A stretch of DNA of 16,050 nucleotides from Acidobacteriota bacterium (GTDB lineage: Bacteria > Acidobacteriota > Terriglobia > Bryobacterales > Bryobacteraceae). The position numbers and the translations under genes are program-made. Below, piece after piece: positions 1-8,637 of the stretch. Where the stretch lies: assembly GCA_021788955.1 (NCBI GenBank), contig JAJYKC010000004.1, positions 1 to 16,050 on the forward strand, in the 5' to 3' direction. Each line of letters begins with the position of its first letter. Position 1 is the first letter of the stretch. Below the pieces are notes generated by a model that was not told where the DNA came from, searched no databases, and saw only the letters and a program-made list of their open reading frames with translations.

Positions 1-37
1 CCGGGAGAGGCTGGGAAGCGGCCTCTCCCGGTTTTCT
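1..37 (+). terminator. Intrinsic terminator of an upstream gene
   Basis: Bases 1-11 pair perfectly with bases 21-31 in an 11-bp GC-rich stem with a 9-base loop (12-20). The stem is followed directly by TTTTCT. This is the form of a rho-independent terminator reading rightward, so it should end a gene lying left of the window and separate it from the lolA-led operon. The stem may extend beyond the window edge, which cannot be seen. Confidence 0.7.
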
Positions 38-75
38 ATTGCACGGATCGGGCCGAAAGGCCGTCAATAATCTAT

Positions 76-723
76 GTGGGGCGAATTGTCTCAGGCGGAA
101 TCCTGATCCTTTTGTGCGCGGCGCCGGCCCTTCCGGCCAACGACGCCGACTTGGCGCGTCTGCTGAAGGGCATCGAACAGCGGTACAACAGCGCAAAATC
201 TCTGCAAGTCTCTTTTAATGAGTCATATAGCGTGGGCGGGCGGCAGCGGCCAAGCGAGTCCGGCAGGCTGACCCTGCGCAAACCGGGGCGGATGCGCTGG
301 GACTACCAGAATCCGCCGGGCAAGCTGTTCCTCTCTGACGGCAAGCAGGTTTACCTGTACACGCCGCAGGACAAGAAAGTCGAGCGGATGAAGCTGAAGG
401 AAACCGACGACTACCGGGCTCCGCTGGCGTTTCTATTGGGGAAGCTGGACTTTTCCCGCGAGTTTCAGGATTTTCAGTGGAAGGCGGCCGGCGCAGATTA
501 CGACCTGACGGCCAAGACCCGGAGCCAGAACCTGCCCTACGACAGCATGGAGATGCTGGTGACGCCGGACTACCGGATCAAGAAACTTGTGGTGACCGGA
601 CAGGACGGGTCGCTGCTGACGTTTCTGTTCGACGGCGAGACGGTGAACCCGCGGGTGGACGACACGATCTTCCGGTTCCACATGCCGGAAGGGGCGAAGT
701 TCGCCGACGAGGAAGGCGAGTAG
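76..723 (+). CDS. lolA: LolA-like outer-membrane lipoprotein carrier
   Basis: This 215-residue protein looks like LolA, the periplasmic chaperone that carries lipoproteins from the LolCDE transporter to the outer membrane. Residues 1-21 form a signal peptide with a hydrophobic core and a likely cleavage after Leu-Pro-Ala. The mature part has the typical LolA run: an amphipathic helix, then 'SLQVSFNESYS', 'GRLTLRKPGRMRWDY', 'KLFLSDGKQVYLYTPQ' and 'APLAFLLGK', which build the open beta-barrel. Length fits the family. The start is GTG at 76; an ATG at 74 overlaps it but is out of frame and stops after ten codons. The only Shine-Dalgarno-like stretch (GAAAGG, 55-60) is somewhat far upstream. The gene ends two bases before gspF, so the two are almost certainly co-transcribed. 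Whether it serves general lipoprotein sorting or lipoproteins of this machine is not decidable here. Confidence 0.85.
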   Translation: MGRIVSGGILILLCAAPALPANDADLARLLKGIEQRYNSAKSLQVSFNESYSVGGRQRPSESGRLTLRKPGRMRWDYQNPPGKLFLSDGKQVYLYTPQDKKVERMKLKETDDYRAPLAFLLGKLDFSREFQDFQWKAAGADYDLTAKTRSQNLPYDSMEMLVTPDYRIKKLVVTGQDGSLLTFLFDGETVNPRVDDTIFRFHMPEGAKFADEEGE

Positions 724-725
724 CC

Positions 726-1934
726 ATGGCGGAGTGGGTGCTGCGGTATGCGGATCCGAGGGGCGAGGTTCACCAGCAGGTGGCCGTTGCGTCTTCGGAG
801 AAGGAAGTCCGCGAGCGCTACGCGCAGCAAGGGTTCCTGATTTATTCGGTCCAGCCGAAGGGCGGCGTGGCGGCAGTGGTGACCGGGGGGACCGGGCGGA
901 AGAAGATCAACCTGGAAAAGTTTCTGATCTTCAACCAGCAGTTCGTCACGCTGGTGAAAGCGGGACTGCCGATTCTGAAATCGCTTGACCTGTTGGCGGA
1001 CCGGTTGACCGACCCCAAACTCGGCGCATATGTGCGGGTGGTGCGGGACGAGGTGCGGGGCGGGGCGCTGCTGTCGGACGCCTTCGAGGCGCAGGGGGTT
1101 TTCCCGCCGATATACGTGACCAGCGTGCTGGCCGGGGAGCGGAGCGGCTCGCTTGCCGAAGTGCTGGACCGCTACATCACCTACCAGCGGATGGCGCTGG
1201 CGGTGAAGAAGAAACTGCTGCTGAGCCTGGTTTATCCGACGCTGCTGATCACGCTGGTGATCTGCCTGATGGTGTTCCTGATCACCTACGTGGTGCCGAG
1301 CTTTTCGGAGCTCTACCACAGCATGTCGGCGCAGTTGCCGGTGGTGACGGAGATTCTGATCGCGGTGGGCACAACGGCGCGCGGCTATGTGCTGAGCGGG
1401 TTCGTGGGTCTGGCGCTCGGGGTGATCGCGTTCCGGATGTGGTCGCGGACCGGGACGGGGCGCGAGTGGGTGGAACGGATGCGGATGCGCCTGCCGGTGG
1501 CGGGCGAGATCTGGACCAAGTACGAAGTGGCGCAGTTTTCCCGGATTCTGAGCACGCTCATGGTGGGCGGCATTCCGCTGCTGCAGGCGCTGGACACGGC
1601 CTCAAGTTCGCTGGGGACGTCCGTGATGCGGAAGGCGCTCAGCACGACCGGGAGGATGGTGCGGGAGGGCAAGAGCCTGTCGGCGTCGCTGCAGACGACG
1701 AAAATCTTTCCCGGCCTGGCGATTGACATGATGGAAGTGGGGGAATCGACCGGCGCGCTGCCTCAGATGCTGACCAGCGTGGCGGAGTTTTTCGAGGAAG
1801 ACGTGAGCACGCGGATGACGGCGGCGCTGTCGCTGATCGAGCCGGCGATCATGATTTTCATGGGAATGTTCGTGACGTTCGTGCTGGTGGCGCTGTACCT
1901 GCCGATCTTCTCGCTGGCCGATTCGTTGCGCTGA
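726..1934 (+). CDS. gspF: Type II secretion/type IV pilus inner-membrane platform protein (GspF/PilC)
   Basis: This 402-residue protein is the polytopic platform protein on which the assembly ATPase acts to lift (pseudo)pilins from the inner membrane. A short N-terminal segment (1-60) precedes two T2SSF domains, at about 63-190 and 265-395. Each carries the paired family signature: Gly-Glu-Arg-Ser-Gly-Ser-Leu at 137-143 and Gly-Glu-Ser-Thr-Gly-Ala-Leu at 339-345. Membrane segments lie at about 165-190, 222-238 and 372-396, the last containing the conserved Glu-Pro. Length is normal for the family. ATG at 726 is chosen because GGAAGG lies just upstream, inside the end of lolA, and because earlier codons in this frame lie inside lolA and do not resemble GspF. 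GspF and PilC cannot be told apart from sequence alone. Confidence 0.93.
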   Translation: MAEWVLRYADPRGEVHQQVAVASSEKEVRERYAQQGFLIYSVQPKGGVAAVVTGGTGRKKINLEKFLIFNQQFVTLVKAGLPILKSLDLLADRLTDPKLGAYVRVVRDEVRGGALLSDAFEAQGVFPPIYVTSVLAGERSGSLAEVLDRYITYQRMALAVKKKLLLSLVYPTLLITLVICLMVFLITYVVPSFSELYHSMSAQLPVVTEILIAVGTTARGYVLSGFVGLALGVIAFRMWSRTGTGREWVERMRMRLPVAGEIWTKYEVAQFSRILSTLMVGGIPLLQALDTASSSLGTSVMRKALSTTGRMVREGKSLSASLQTTKIFPGLAIDMMEVGESTGALPQMLTSVAEFFEEDVSTRMTAALSLIEPAIMIFMGMFVTFVLVALYLPIFSLADSLR

Positions 1935-1946
1935 GGAACTGCTGTT

Positions 1947-3558
<1,612 letters not shown>

Positions 3559-3569
<11 letters not shown>

Positions 3570-4443
3570 TTCGATCTGGAGTGCGTGCCGGCGCCTGGTG
3601 ACGGACCCTCCGCCGGCTGACATTTTCGAGATATCCGGGCGGGCGATCGCGGCGGCGCATCGCAACGGGGATGGTCCGGAGTTGAAGCACGCGGATCTCG
3701 CCGAGGGTGTGCTGCGGGTGACGCCGCTCGAAGACAACGTCGCCGACCAGGGGGCGTTTCAGGCGGCGGTGAATCTGTTGAGCGGACCGGTGGGGACGCG
3801 GAAGCGGCCCGCGGCGCTGGTGCTTCCGGATTTTGCGGCGCGAATTTCGGTGCTCGATTTTCAAACGTTTCCCGGCTCGGCGGCCGAGCAGGCTATGCTG
3901 GTGCGATTCCGGATGAAGAAGACGGTGCCGTTCGACATCGACGCGGCGGCGCTGAGCTTCCATGCGCAGCCGGCGTCCGCCGGGAGGGTGGACGTGGTGG
4001 TGGCGCTGATTCCGCTGGAGATTCTGGCCCGGTACGAAGCGCCGTTCCGGGCGGCAGGCTTTCAAGTCGGGCTCGTCGTGCCGTCGCTGTTCGCGGCGCT
4101 GCGGCTGGTGAAGCCCGGCGGCATTTCTGTGCTCGTGAAGTTGTGCGGACGCGTGCTGACGGTGGCAGTGATCGAAGAGAGCGCGGTGCGCCTGGTGCGG
4201 TGCGTGGAACTCGAGCAGGTGAGTGAGCCCGAGGTGTCGGCGGTGCTCGAGCCGACGTTCGTATACGTGGAAGACAAGCTGGGCAAGCCGGCGGACCGTG
4301 TGTTGCTGTGCGGGTTCGGCGGGCGCGGCGAAAAATGGAGCGCGGGCTGGGGGATTCCGGCCGAGACGTTGCGGACAAGCCACGGCGCCGCCGGCGAGGG
4401 TGACGCGGGGCTGCTGGGGCTGCTGGAAGGAGAAGCGGCATGA
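3559..4443 (+). CDS. pilM: Degenerate PilM-like actin-fold protein
   Basis: The 294-residue product resembles PilM, the cytoplasmic actin-like (ASKHA-fold) protein that binds the N-terminus of PilN; GspL's cytoplasmic domain has the same fold. The best match is the segment with FRMKKTVPFDID at 117-128, the PilM hallmark around 'K-x-PFDID'. The usual first phosphate loop (a DIGS-type motif) is replaced by 'FEISGRAIAAA' near residue 23. The second loop near 191 reads 'VLVKLCGRVLTVAVI', with Lys where PilM has Asp. It may therefore bind nucleotide poorly or not at all. The start is a TTG overlapping the end of gspE by 11 bases, supported by AAGGTGA seven bases upstream. A GTG at 3598 is an alternative that would remove 13 residues. 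The position directly before pilN and pilO supports the call. Confidence 0.8.
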
Positions 4444-5012
4444 TCCGCGTGCCGATCAACCTTTCGAGCGAGCCGTTCCGTCCGCGGCGGGCGCAGCTTG
4501 TGGCGTTGATCGCCGTTTCCGTGCTGCTCATGGCGGCGCTGGCCGCGCAGCTTCTTCTGGCCTGGAACGACCGGCGGCAGGCCGCGCACGAGCGCACCGA
4601 GATCGCGCAACTGAACGCACAGTTGGCCGCGACCCAGCAGCAGCAGGCGCGCCTGGAGGCGGCTGTGCGGCAGACGGGCAACGCAGTGGTGTTCGAGCAG
4701 AACGTGTTCTTGAACCAGCTCATCGCGCGGAAGGCGATCAGTTGGACTCGTCTGTTCGCCGATCTCGAAGAAGTGCTGCCGTACAACGTGCGCCTGATCG
4801 CGGTGCGCCTGCCGCAGATCGACGCGCGCAACCGCGTGCTGCTGGACATGGTCGTCGGCGCCAACGACCCCGGACCGGTGCTCGACCTTCTGCGGAAGCT
4901 CGAGGCCTCGCCGCGGTTCGGGCCGGCTTCGGTTTATAACTCCTTGCCTCCGACGCAGACCGAGAAACTGCTGCGGTACCGGATCAGCGTGAACTATGCT
5001 CAGAAGCTTTAG
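4440..5012 (+). CDS. pilN: PilN-like type IV pilus alignment protein
   Basis: This 190-residue single-pass inner-membrane protein has the PilN layout. A short cytoplasmic tail holds 'INLSSEPFR' (6-14), equivalent to the INL motif that PilN inserts into PilM. A membrane helix spans about 19-41, a Gln/Ala-rich coiled coil 45-80, and a ferredoxin-like periplasmic domain 98-188 begins at 'ISWTRLFADLEEVLP'. PilN pairs with PilO to form the alignment subcomplex between platform and secretin. The start codon overlaps the pilM stop as ATGA, and AAGGAG sits a few bases upstream, so translation is likely coupled to pilM. The C-terminal half of GspL would look alike; the separate PilM gene favours PilN. 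Confidence 0.85.
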   Translation: MIRVPINLSSEPFRPRRAQLVALIAVSVLLMAALAAQLLLAWNDRRQAAHERTEIAQLNAQLAATQQQQARLEAAVRQTGNAVVFEQNVFLNQLIARKAISWTRLFADLEEVLPYNVRLIAVRLPQIDARNRVLLDMVVGANDPGPVLDLLRKLEASPRFGPASVYNSLPPTQTEKLLRYRISVNYAQKL

Positions 5013-5604
5013 CATTCCGGCATGGCTCGATCCGCGCGCGCCGCTGGGTTGGCTGCGGCTGCTGGCAGCGGTGCTGGCGCTGGCGAACCTTGTGGCGGCG
5101 TATCTGCTGGTGCGGCCCGTGGGAGGGTCGCCGGAGGAGCTGCGCGAGCAGGTGTCGAACCTGCGCTCTTCGCTGCGGCTGCAGCGCGGCGGCATCGCGC
5201 GGACCACGGCGCTGTTGAACAAGGTGAAGACCGGCCGGACAGAGGGCGAGCATTTCCTGGGCCAGTATTTCCTGGCCCGGCGCTCCGCGTATTCGGCGAT
5301 TCTGGCCGAACTGGTGGCCGACGCCAAGGACTCCGGCATTCAGGCGCGCGAGAGCACGTTCACCATCGAGCCGGTGGAAGGCAGCGACACGCTGCAGTTC
5401 ATGAAGGTCACGGCGAACTACGCCGGATCGTACGCGAACCTGATTCAGTTCGTGAACAAGATCGACCACTCGGACCGGCTGTTGATCATTGAGGGCCTGC
5501 AGGCGACGCCCCAGCAGCAGGCGCAGTTGTTGAACATCACGGTGAAGCTGGACGCTTTCGTGCAGGATACGGTCGGCGGGGCGGCGGCCGGGGGCGCGCC
5601 ATGA
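4996..5604 (+). CDS. pilO: PilO/GspM-like alignment protein
   Basis: The 202-residue product is a bitopic membrane protein with a short cytoplasmic N-terminus, one membrane helix (about 20-40), a coiled coil (46-76) and a periplasmic ferredoxin-like domain (85-190) of PilO type. The segment 'MKVTANYAGSYANLIQFVNKIDHSDRLLIIEGL' at 136-168 is typical of PilO. The tail is Gly/Ala-rich. PilO heterodimerises with PilN and contacts PilP. The start lies 17 bases inside pilN, and the ribosome binding site is weak, which fits translational coupling. GspM has the same architecture, so the label reflects the neighbouring PilM and PilN. Confidence 0.83.
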   Translation: MLRSFSIPAWLDPRAPLGWLRLLAAVLALANLVAAYLLVRPVGGSPEELREQVSNLRSSLRLQRGGIARTTALLNKVKTGRTEGEHFLGQYFLARRSAYSAILAELVADAKDSGIQARESTFTIEPVEGSDTLQFMKVTANYAGSYANLIQFVNKIDHSDRLLIIEGLQATPQQQAQLLNITVKLDAFVQDTVGGAAAGGAP

Positions 5605-6293
5605 TCCTGAAACCGAGCAAACTTGGCGCGGAGCCCAAGAAGGTGATTCTCCTCGGCGGCCTGGTGCTGGTGGCCGCGTATTTCATCTGGAGCAATTCGA
5701 GCTCGACGCCCGGCGACGAAGGGCCGGCTCCGGCTGCGGCAACGAATGCGCCGCCGATCGCTCGGGACAACGGGCCGCGGCGGGTGACGCGGCCGAGCGC
5801 GGCCGATCTCGGCGAGTTTCATCCTTCGATGAAGCGCTCCAAGGACGACCCGATCGACCCCGAGCATACCGACCCGACGCTGCGGCTGGATCTGCTGGCG
5901 AAGCTGCGGGAAGTGCAGCCGCAGGGCGGGCAGCGGTCGATCTTCGATTTCGCGGCGGAGCCGGTGGCCCCGGTGGCGCCGGTGAAGGTGCCGGACAAGG
6001 AGCATCTGGGGCTGCCGCCAACGGTCGCCGGGCAGGTGCCGGCAGAAGCGAAGCTGCCCTCGGGTCCGCCGCCTCCGCCGCCGATCACGCTGAAGTTCTA
6101 TGGGTTCGTGAGTTCGGCGCAACGGAAAGAAGCCTTCTTCCTCGATGGCGAGGATATCCTCGTGGCGGGAGAGGGCGACGTGATCAAGAAGCGGTACAAG
6201 GTGCTGCGGATCAATATCGGCTCGGCGGTGGTCGAGGACGAGCAGTTCAAGCACGAGCAGACGTTGCCGCTGGCGCCGGAGTTGCAAAGCTGA
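5601..6293 (+). CDS. GspC/PilP-like periplasmic linker protein
   Basis: This 230-residue protein stands where pilP is found in pilMNOP operons. The N-terminus carries a membrane helix (about 14-30) and no lipobox cysteine, so it is anchored like GspC rather than lipidated like classical PilP. A Pro/Ala-rich, probably disordered periplasmic linker covers 35-160, including a run of Pro near 156-161. The C-terminal domain (162-225) begins 'ITLKFYGFVSS' and continues with 'EAFFLDGEDILVAGEGDVI' and 'YKVLRINIGSAVVEDE'. It looks like the small beta-sandwich (HR/PilP domain) that links PilNO to the secretin. Family assignment rests on this domain, position and length. ATGA overlap with pilO indicates coupled translation. 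Confidence 0.68.
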   Translation: MILKPSKLGAEPKKVILLGGLVLVAAYFIWSNSSSTPGDEGPAPAAATNAPPIARDNGPRRVTRPSAADLGEFHPSMKRSKDDPIDPEHTDPTLRLDLLAKLREVQPQGGQRSIFDFAAEPVAPVAPVKVPDKEHLGLPPTVAGQVPAEAKLPSGPPPPPPITLKFYGFVSSAQRKEAFFLDGEDILVAGEGDVIKKRYKVLRINIGSAVVEDEQFKHEQTLPLAPELQS

Positions 6294-7714
6294 TGCGGCG
6301 GCGCGGGGCATCGGCGGAGGAGAGCGGATTTGCCCTGCTGCTGGTGTTCGTGATGGCGGCGTTGATCGCCATCTCGCTGTACATGGAGATGCCGCGCGTG
6401 GTGTTCGAGCAGCAGCGGGCCAAAGAGCAGCTTCTCGTCGACCGCGGGCAGGAATACGTAACCGCGGTGCGGCGGTTCTACCGGCAGTTGGGACGCTTTC
6501 CGGCGACGCTGGACGATCTGGAGAGCACGAACAGCATGCGGTTCCTGCGCAAGCGCTACGTGGATCCGATGACCGGCAAGGCCGACTGGCGGCTGATCCA
6601 TGTGGGACCGGGCGGGCAGATCCTGGATTCGCTGGTGCAGAAGCCGTTCGGCCAGGGAACCGGAGCGCCGGGAGCGCCGGGAGCGCCCGGAGGAACCTCG
6701 GGCGGGCCGGGCGGCACACAGACCGCTGCGCAGGGGCAGACGCCCGGACAGACGTCCGGCTTCGGTTTCGGTACGCCGTCGACAGGCACGCCGGCCGGCA
6801 TGACGGGGACCACGGGGACGACGGGGACGGCAACCGATCCGAACGCGGCGAACGATCCGAACGCGGCGGGGGATGTGAACCCCGGGTTGGCAAAGCGGCC
6901 GAGCGACCGCACGCTGCCCGGCGTGGGAGGGCAGGCGCCGCTGAACCCGAACGACCCGAATGCGCCGCTCGATCCAAACGCGCCGCTCGATCCGAATGCG
7001 TTAGGCCAGAACGGGCAGTATCCGCCGGTAGGATTTCCGCCCACTCAGAGCGGCGGCACGGCGGGACAGACCGGCGTTCCCGGGCAGTACGGGATGCCGG
7101 GACAGGTCATGCCTTCGCAGACCGTGCCCGGACAAACCGGCCAGCCCGGATTTCCGCAAACGGGAGTTCCGGGGCAGAATCCATTCCAGCAAGGCGCCCC
7201 AGGCGGATTCGGGCAAACGGCGTTTGGGCAGGGAGCGTTCGGGCAGGGGGCGTTCGCCCAGGCCGGACCCACCGCGCCGGCCGGTCCAGGCGGTCCGTTC
7301 GGTGGGGCGGGATCGAACGCGGCGCTTAGCGCGATTCAGCAGCAGTTGACTTCGCCCGCGCCCGGCGGCGTGGCAGGCGCGAGCCCGTTCGGCGGCGGGA
7401 ACCAGCTCCTCGGCGGCGGCATTGTCGGCGTCGCCAGCAAGAGCAAGGTGAGCGGCATCATGGAATTCGACAAGCACAAGAAGTACAGCGAGTGGGAGTT
7501 CATCTTCGACATGAAGAAGCTGAACGGGCTCCCCGGCCAGGCGGGCACACTGCCGGGCTTGGGAGGCCAGCAAGGCATGGCCGGCCAGCCGGGGCAGACG
7601 CCGATGTCCGGCTCTCAGAACTCGACCAACACGCCGTTCAGCACCAACACAGCGACCAGCCCCGGCGCGACGCCAACGTCGATGGGCACGCCCTCGCAGA
7701 CGCCGAACCAGTAG
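6293..7714 (+). CDS. Pseudopilin-like protein with long Gly/Pro/Gln-rich disordered insert
   Basis: This 473-residue product begins with a type IV pilin-like leader: a short basic and acidic stretch, a Gly12-Phe13 peptidase site, then a hydrophobic helix to about residue 30 and an amphipathic continuation. Position +5 after cleavage is Leu, not the Glu of major pilins, as in GspK-like minor pseudopilins. Residues 40-105 resemble GspG-style proteins ('YRQLGRFPATLDDL', 'RKRYVDPMTGKADWRLI'). Residues 118-375 are low-complexity and built of PGQ, DPNA, GAPGAP and FGQGA repeats. A conserved-looking block follows at 376-406 ('GIVGVASKSKVSGI' and 'YSEWEFIFD'), then a second disordered tail. The ATG overlaps the preceding stop by one base, so it is the last gene of the operon. 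It may be a filament or tip subunit with an extended surface domain; the exact role is unknown. Confidence 0.62.
   Translation: MRRRGASAEESGFALLLVFVMAALIAISLYMEMPRVVFEQQRAKEQLLVDRGQEYVTAVRRFYRQLGRFPATLDDLESTNSMRFLRKRYVDPMTGKADWRLIHVGPGGQILDSLVQKPFGQGTGAPGAPGAPGGTSGGPGGTQTAAQGQTPGQTSGFGFGTPSTGTPAGMTGTTGTTGTATDPNAANDPNAAGDVNPGLAKRPSDRTLPGVGGQAPLNPNDPNAPLDPNAPLDPNALGQNGQYPPVGFPPTQSGGTAGQTGVPGQYGMPGQVMPSQTVPGQTGQPGFPQTGVPGQNPFQQGAPGGFGQTAFGQGAFGQGAFAQAGPTAPAGPGGPFGGAGSNAALSAIQQQLTSPAPGGVAGASPFGGGNQLLGGGIVGVASKSKVSGIMEFDKHKKYSEWEFIFDMKKLNGLPGQAGTLPGLGGQQGMAGQPGQTPMSGSQNSTNTPFSTNTATSPGATPTSMGTPSQTPNQ
6662..6688 (+). repeat. 9-bp tandem repeat, three copies
   Basis: The unit ggagcgccg occurs three times head to tail (6662-6670, 6671-6679, and 6680-6688 with a final c). 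It encodes the Gly-Ala-Pro triplets of the disordered insert. The unit is a multiple of three, so copy-number change would keep the frame. Confidence 0.85.
6803..6829 (+). repeat. 9-bp tandem repeat, three copies
   Basis: The unit acggggacg is repeated three times (6803-6811 with a final c, 6812-6820, 6821-6829). It encodes the Thr-Gly-Thr run near residues 171-179 of the pseudopilin-like protein and preserves the frame. Confidence 0.85.
6836..6868 (+). repeat. 18-bp tandem repeat encoding DPNAAN
   Basis: An 18-bp unit (gatccgaacgcggcgaac) is followed by 15 identical bases of a second copy. It encodes Asp-Pro-Asn-Ala-Ala-Asn repeats. A related array with the same Asp-Pro-Asn-Ala core lies about 85 bases further on. 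Confidence 0.8.
6953..7000 (+). repeat. 18-bp imperfect tandem repeat encoding DPNAPL
   Basis: Units at 6953-6970 and 6971-6988 and a partial unit at 6989-7000 encode Asp-Pro-Asn-Ala-Pro-Leu. The differences are third-position changes (gac/gat, ccg/cca, aat/aac, gcg), so the peptide is conserved while the DNA drifts. Confidence 0.82.
7208..7264 (+). repeat. 15-bp imperfect tandem repeat encoding FGQGA
   Basis: Units at 7208-7222, 7223-7237 and 7238-7252 and a diverged fourth encode Phe-Gly-Gln-(Thr/Gly)-Ala, ending in Phe-Ala-Gln-Ala. The array lies inside the disordered insert and keeps the frame. Confidence 0.82.
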
Positions 7715-7736
7715 GGACGTGGGAAAGCCACCAAAC

Positions 7737-7763
7737 CTCAGCGCCGTGGCGCGAGCATTTTGT
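7737..7763 (+). terminator. Possible terminator of the pilus/secretion operon
   Basis: CTC at 7737-7739 plus GCGC at 7741-7744 can pair with GCGC at 7749-7752 plus GAG at 7753-7755, leaving one bulged A and a CGTG tetraloop. CATTTTGTT follows on the + strand. It lies 23 bases after the last stop codon of the operon, overlapping the final codons of the convergent gene. The stem is short and the T-run is interrupted, so the call is tentative. Confidence 0.42.
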
Positions 7764-8622
7764 TCCGTTGGTTCGAGTCCCGGGCGTCGACACCTTCGCC
7801 GCGCTTGTAGCAGGGGTGGGTGATTCGCGGCGGGCGGAATGCTTTTCCGCTTTCAAGGAACGCGGTTTTGGTGAAGCAGAACTGCTGTCCCCGGCTTTCG
7901 CGGGTTCGCGCGAAGTCCAGGACCTGGATATAGGAGTCGTCGGTCATGTACTCAAATCGCGAATCGGTCTCCAGGACCTCATTGAAGCGCCCGCCACTCA
8001 GATCAAACATCCATAAAATGCTGAGCAAGGTGCCGGCGCCGCCGGAATCGGATTCGATAACAAGCAAATCCGCGCCGTCTCCCGTGAAATTCAGAAGCCG
8101 GATTCCCTCGATTGCTCCGTGATGAACGGTGTCGAGGAGGTATCTCTCCGTTACGTTCCAGTCCTGCGCGTACTTGACCAGGTGCACCACAAGACCGATC
8201 GAAGGACAAGACATCGCAGGATTTGCCTTTGGAAAGCGGTATTGCACTACGGCCAGCAGCCCGTCGCCGTGTTCCCTGGGCCACGGGATTAGACGGAATC
8301 GAACCTCACGAGTCCGCTTATAGACCCCAGGGGCGATGACATCGTCCGACGCGCAGCGCTCGGCTTCGTTGCTGGGTTCACCCACCACACGATAGACGCT
8401 CTCGCCCGACAGGGTGTCGGGGAAGAAAATCTCGCCGGGTTTTGGCTTATTCGGCCAGGAGTCATTGAGTTTCTTGCTGTAATCCGGCGAAACCTGCATT
8501 CCGGGGAAGATGGACCGCAGGGCGATGAGCCGGAGACTTTCGTCCGTAGCCGGCTGGCTTCTGGCCGTGCCCAGCGCGGCAGCACTTAACACGACCAGCG
8601 CAACGCGGCTGTTCACGGCCAT
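7738..8622 (-). CDS. Secreted protein of unknown function
   Basis: I do not recognise this 294-residue protein. Residues 1-22 look like a Sec signal peptide (a short N-region with one Arg, a hydrophobic Ala/Leu/Val core, then Ala-Arg-Ser-Gln), so export to the periplasm or beyond is likely. The mature part has no membrane helix and contains four cysteines that could form two disulphides. Several beta-type stretches appear, among them 'IRLLNFTGDGADLLVIE' near residue 175, which loosely recalls FG-GAP/VCBS blade motifs but is too short to claim. Its GC is visibly lower than the neighbours (a sampled 60-base line gives about 53% against 68% in the adjacent gene). The start lies 15 bases after the penicillin-binding protein stop, with GGAG between them, so it is probably read from the same transcript. 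Confidence 0.78.
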   Translation of the reverse strand: MAVNSRVALVVLSAAALGTARSQPATDESLRLIALRSIFPGMQVSPDYSKKLNDSWPNKPKPGEIFFPDTLSGESVYRVVGEPSNEAERCASDDVIAPGVYKRTREVRFRLIPWPREHGDGLLAVVQYRFPKANPAMSCPSIGLVVHLVKYAQDWNVTERYLLDTVHHGAIEGIRLLNFTGDGADLLVIESDSGGAGTLLSILWMFDLSGGRFNEVLETDSRFEYMTDDSYIQVLDFARTRESRGQQFCFTKTAFLESGKAFRPPRITHPCYKRGEGVDARDSNQRNKMLAPRR

Positions 8623-8637
8623 CGGGCGCGGCTCCGC

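Noticed and set aside
39..71. TTGCAC and AATAAT as a promoter for the lolA operon
   Set aside because: The spacing is 21 bases, too long for a standard sigma-70 type promoter, and transcription would begin at or past the start codon.
4062..6977. Long - strand frames opposite pilN, pilO and the pseudopilin gene
   Set aside because: They are low-complexity Arg/Ser/Pro/Ala-rich translations, antisense to a well-supported operon.
6662..7264. Repeats considered as a CRISPR-like array
   Set aside because: The units are short, directly adjacent, of different kinds, have no spacers, and are in frame within a coding gene.
7771..7795. GGTTCGAGTCCC, which looks like a tRNA T-arm
   Set aside because: The flanking bases do not form the T stem, and no anticodon arm, acceptor stem or discriminator end can be built; it lies in coding sequence.
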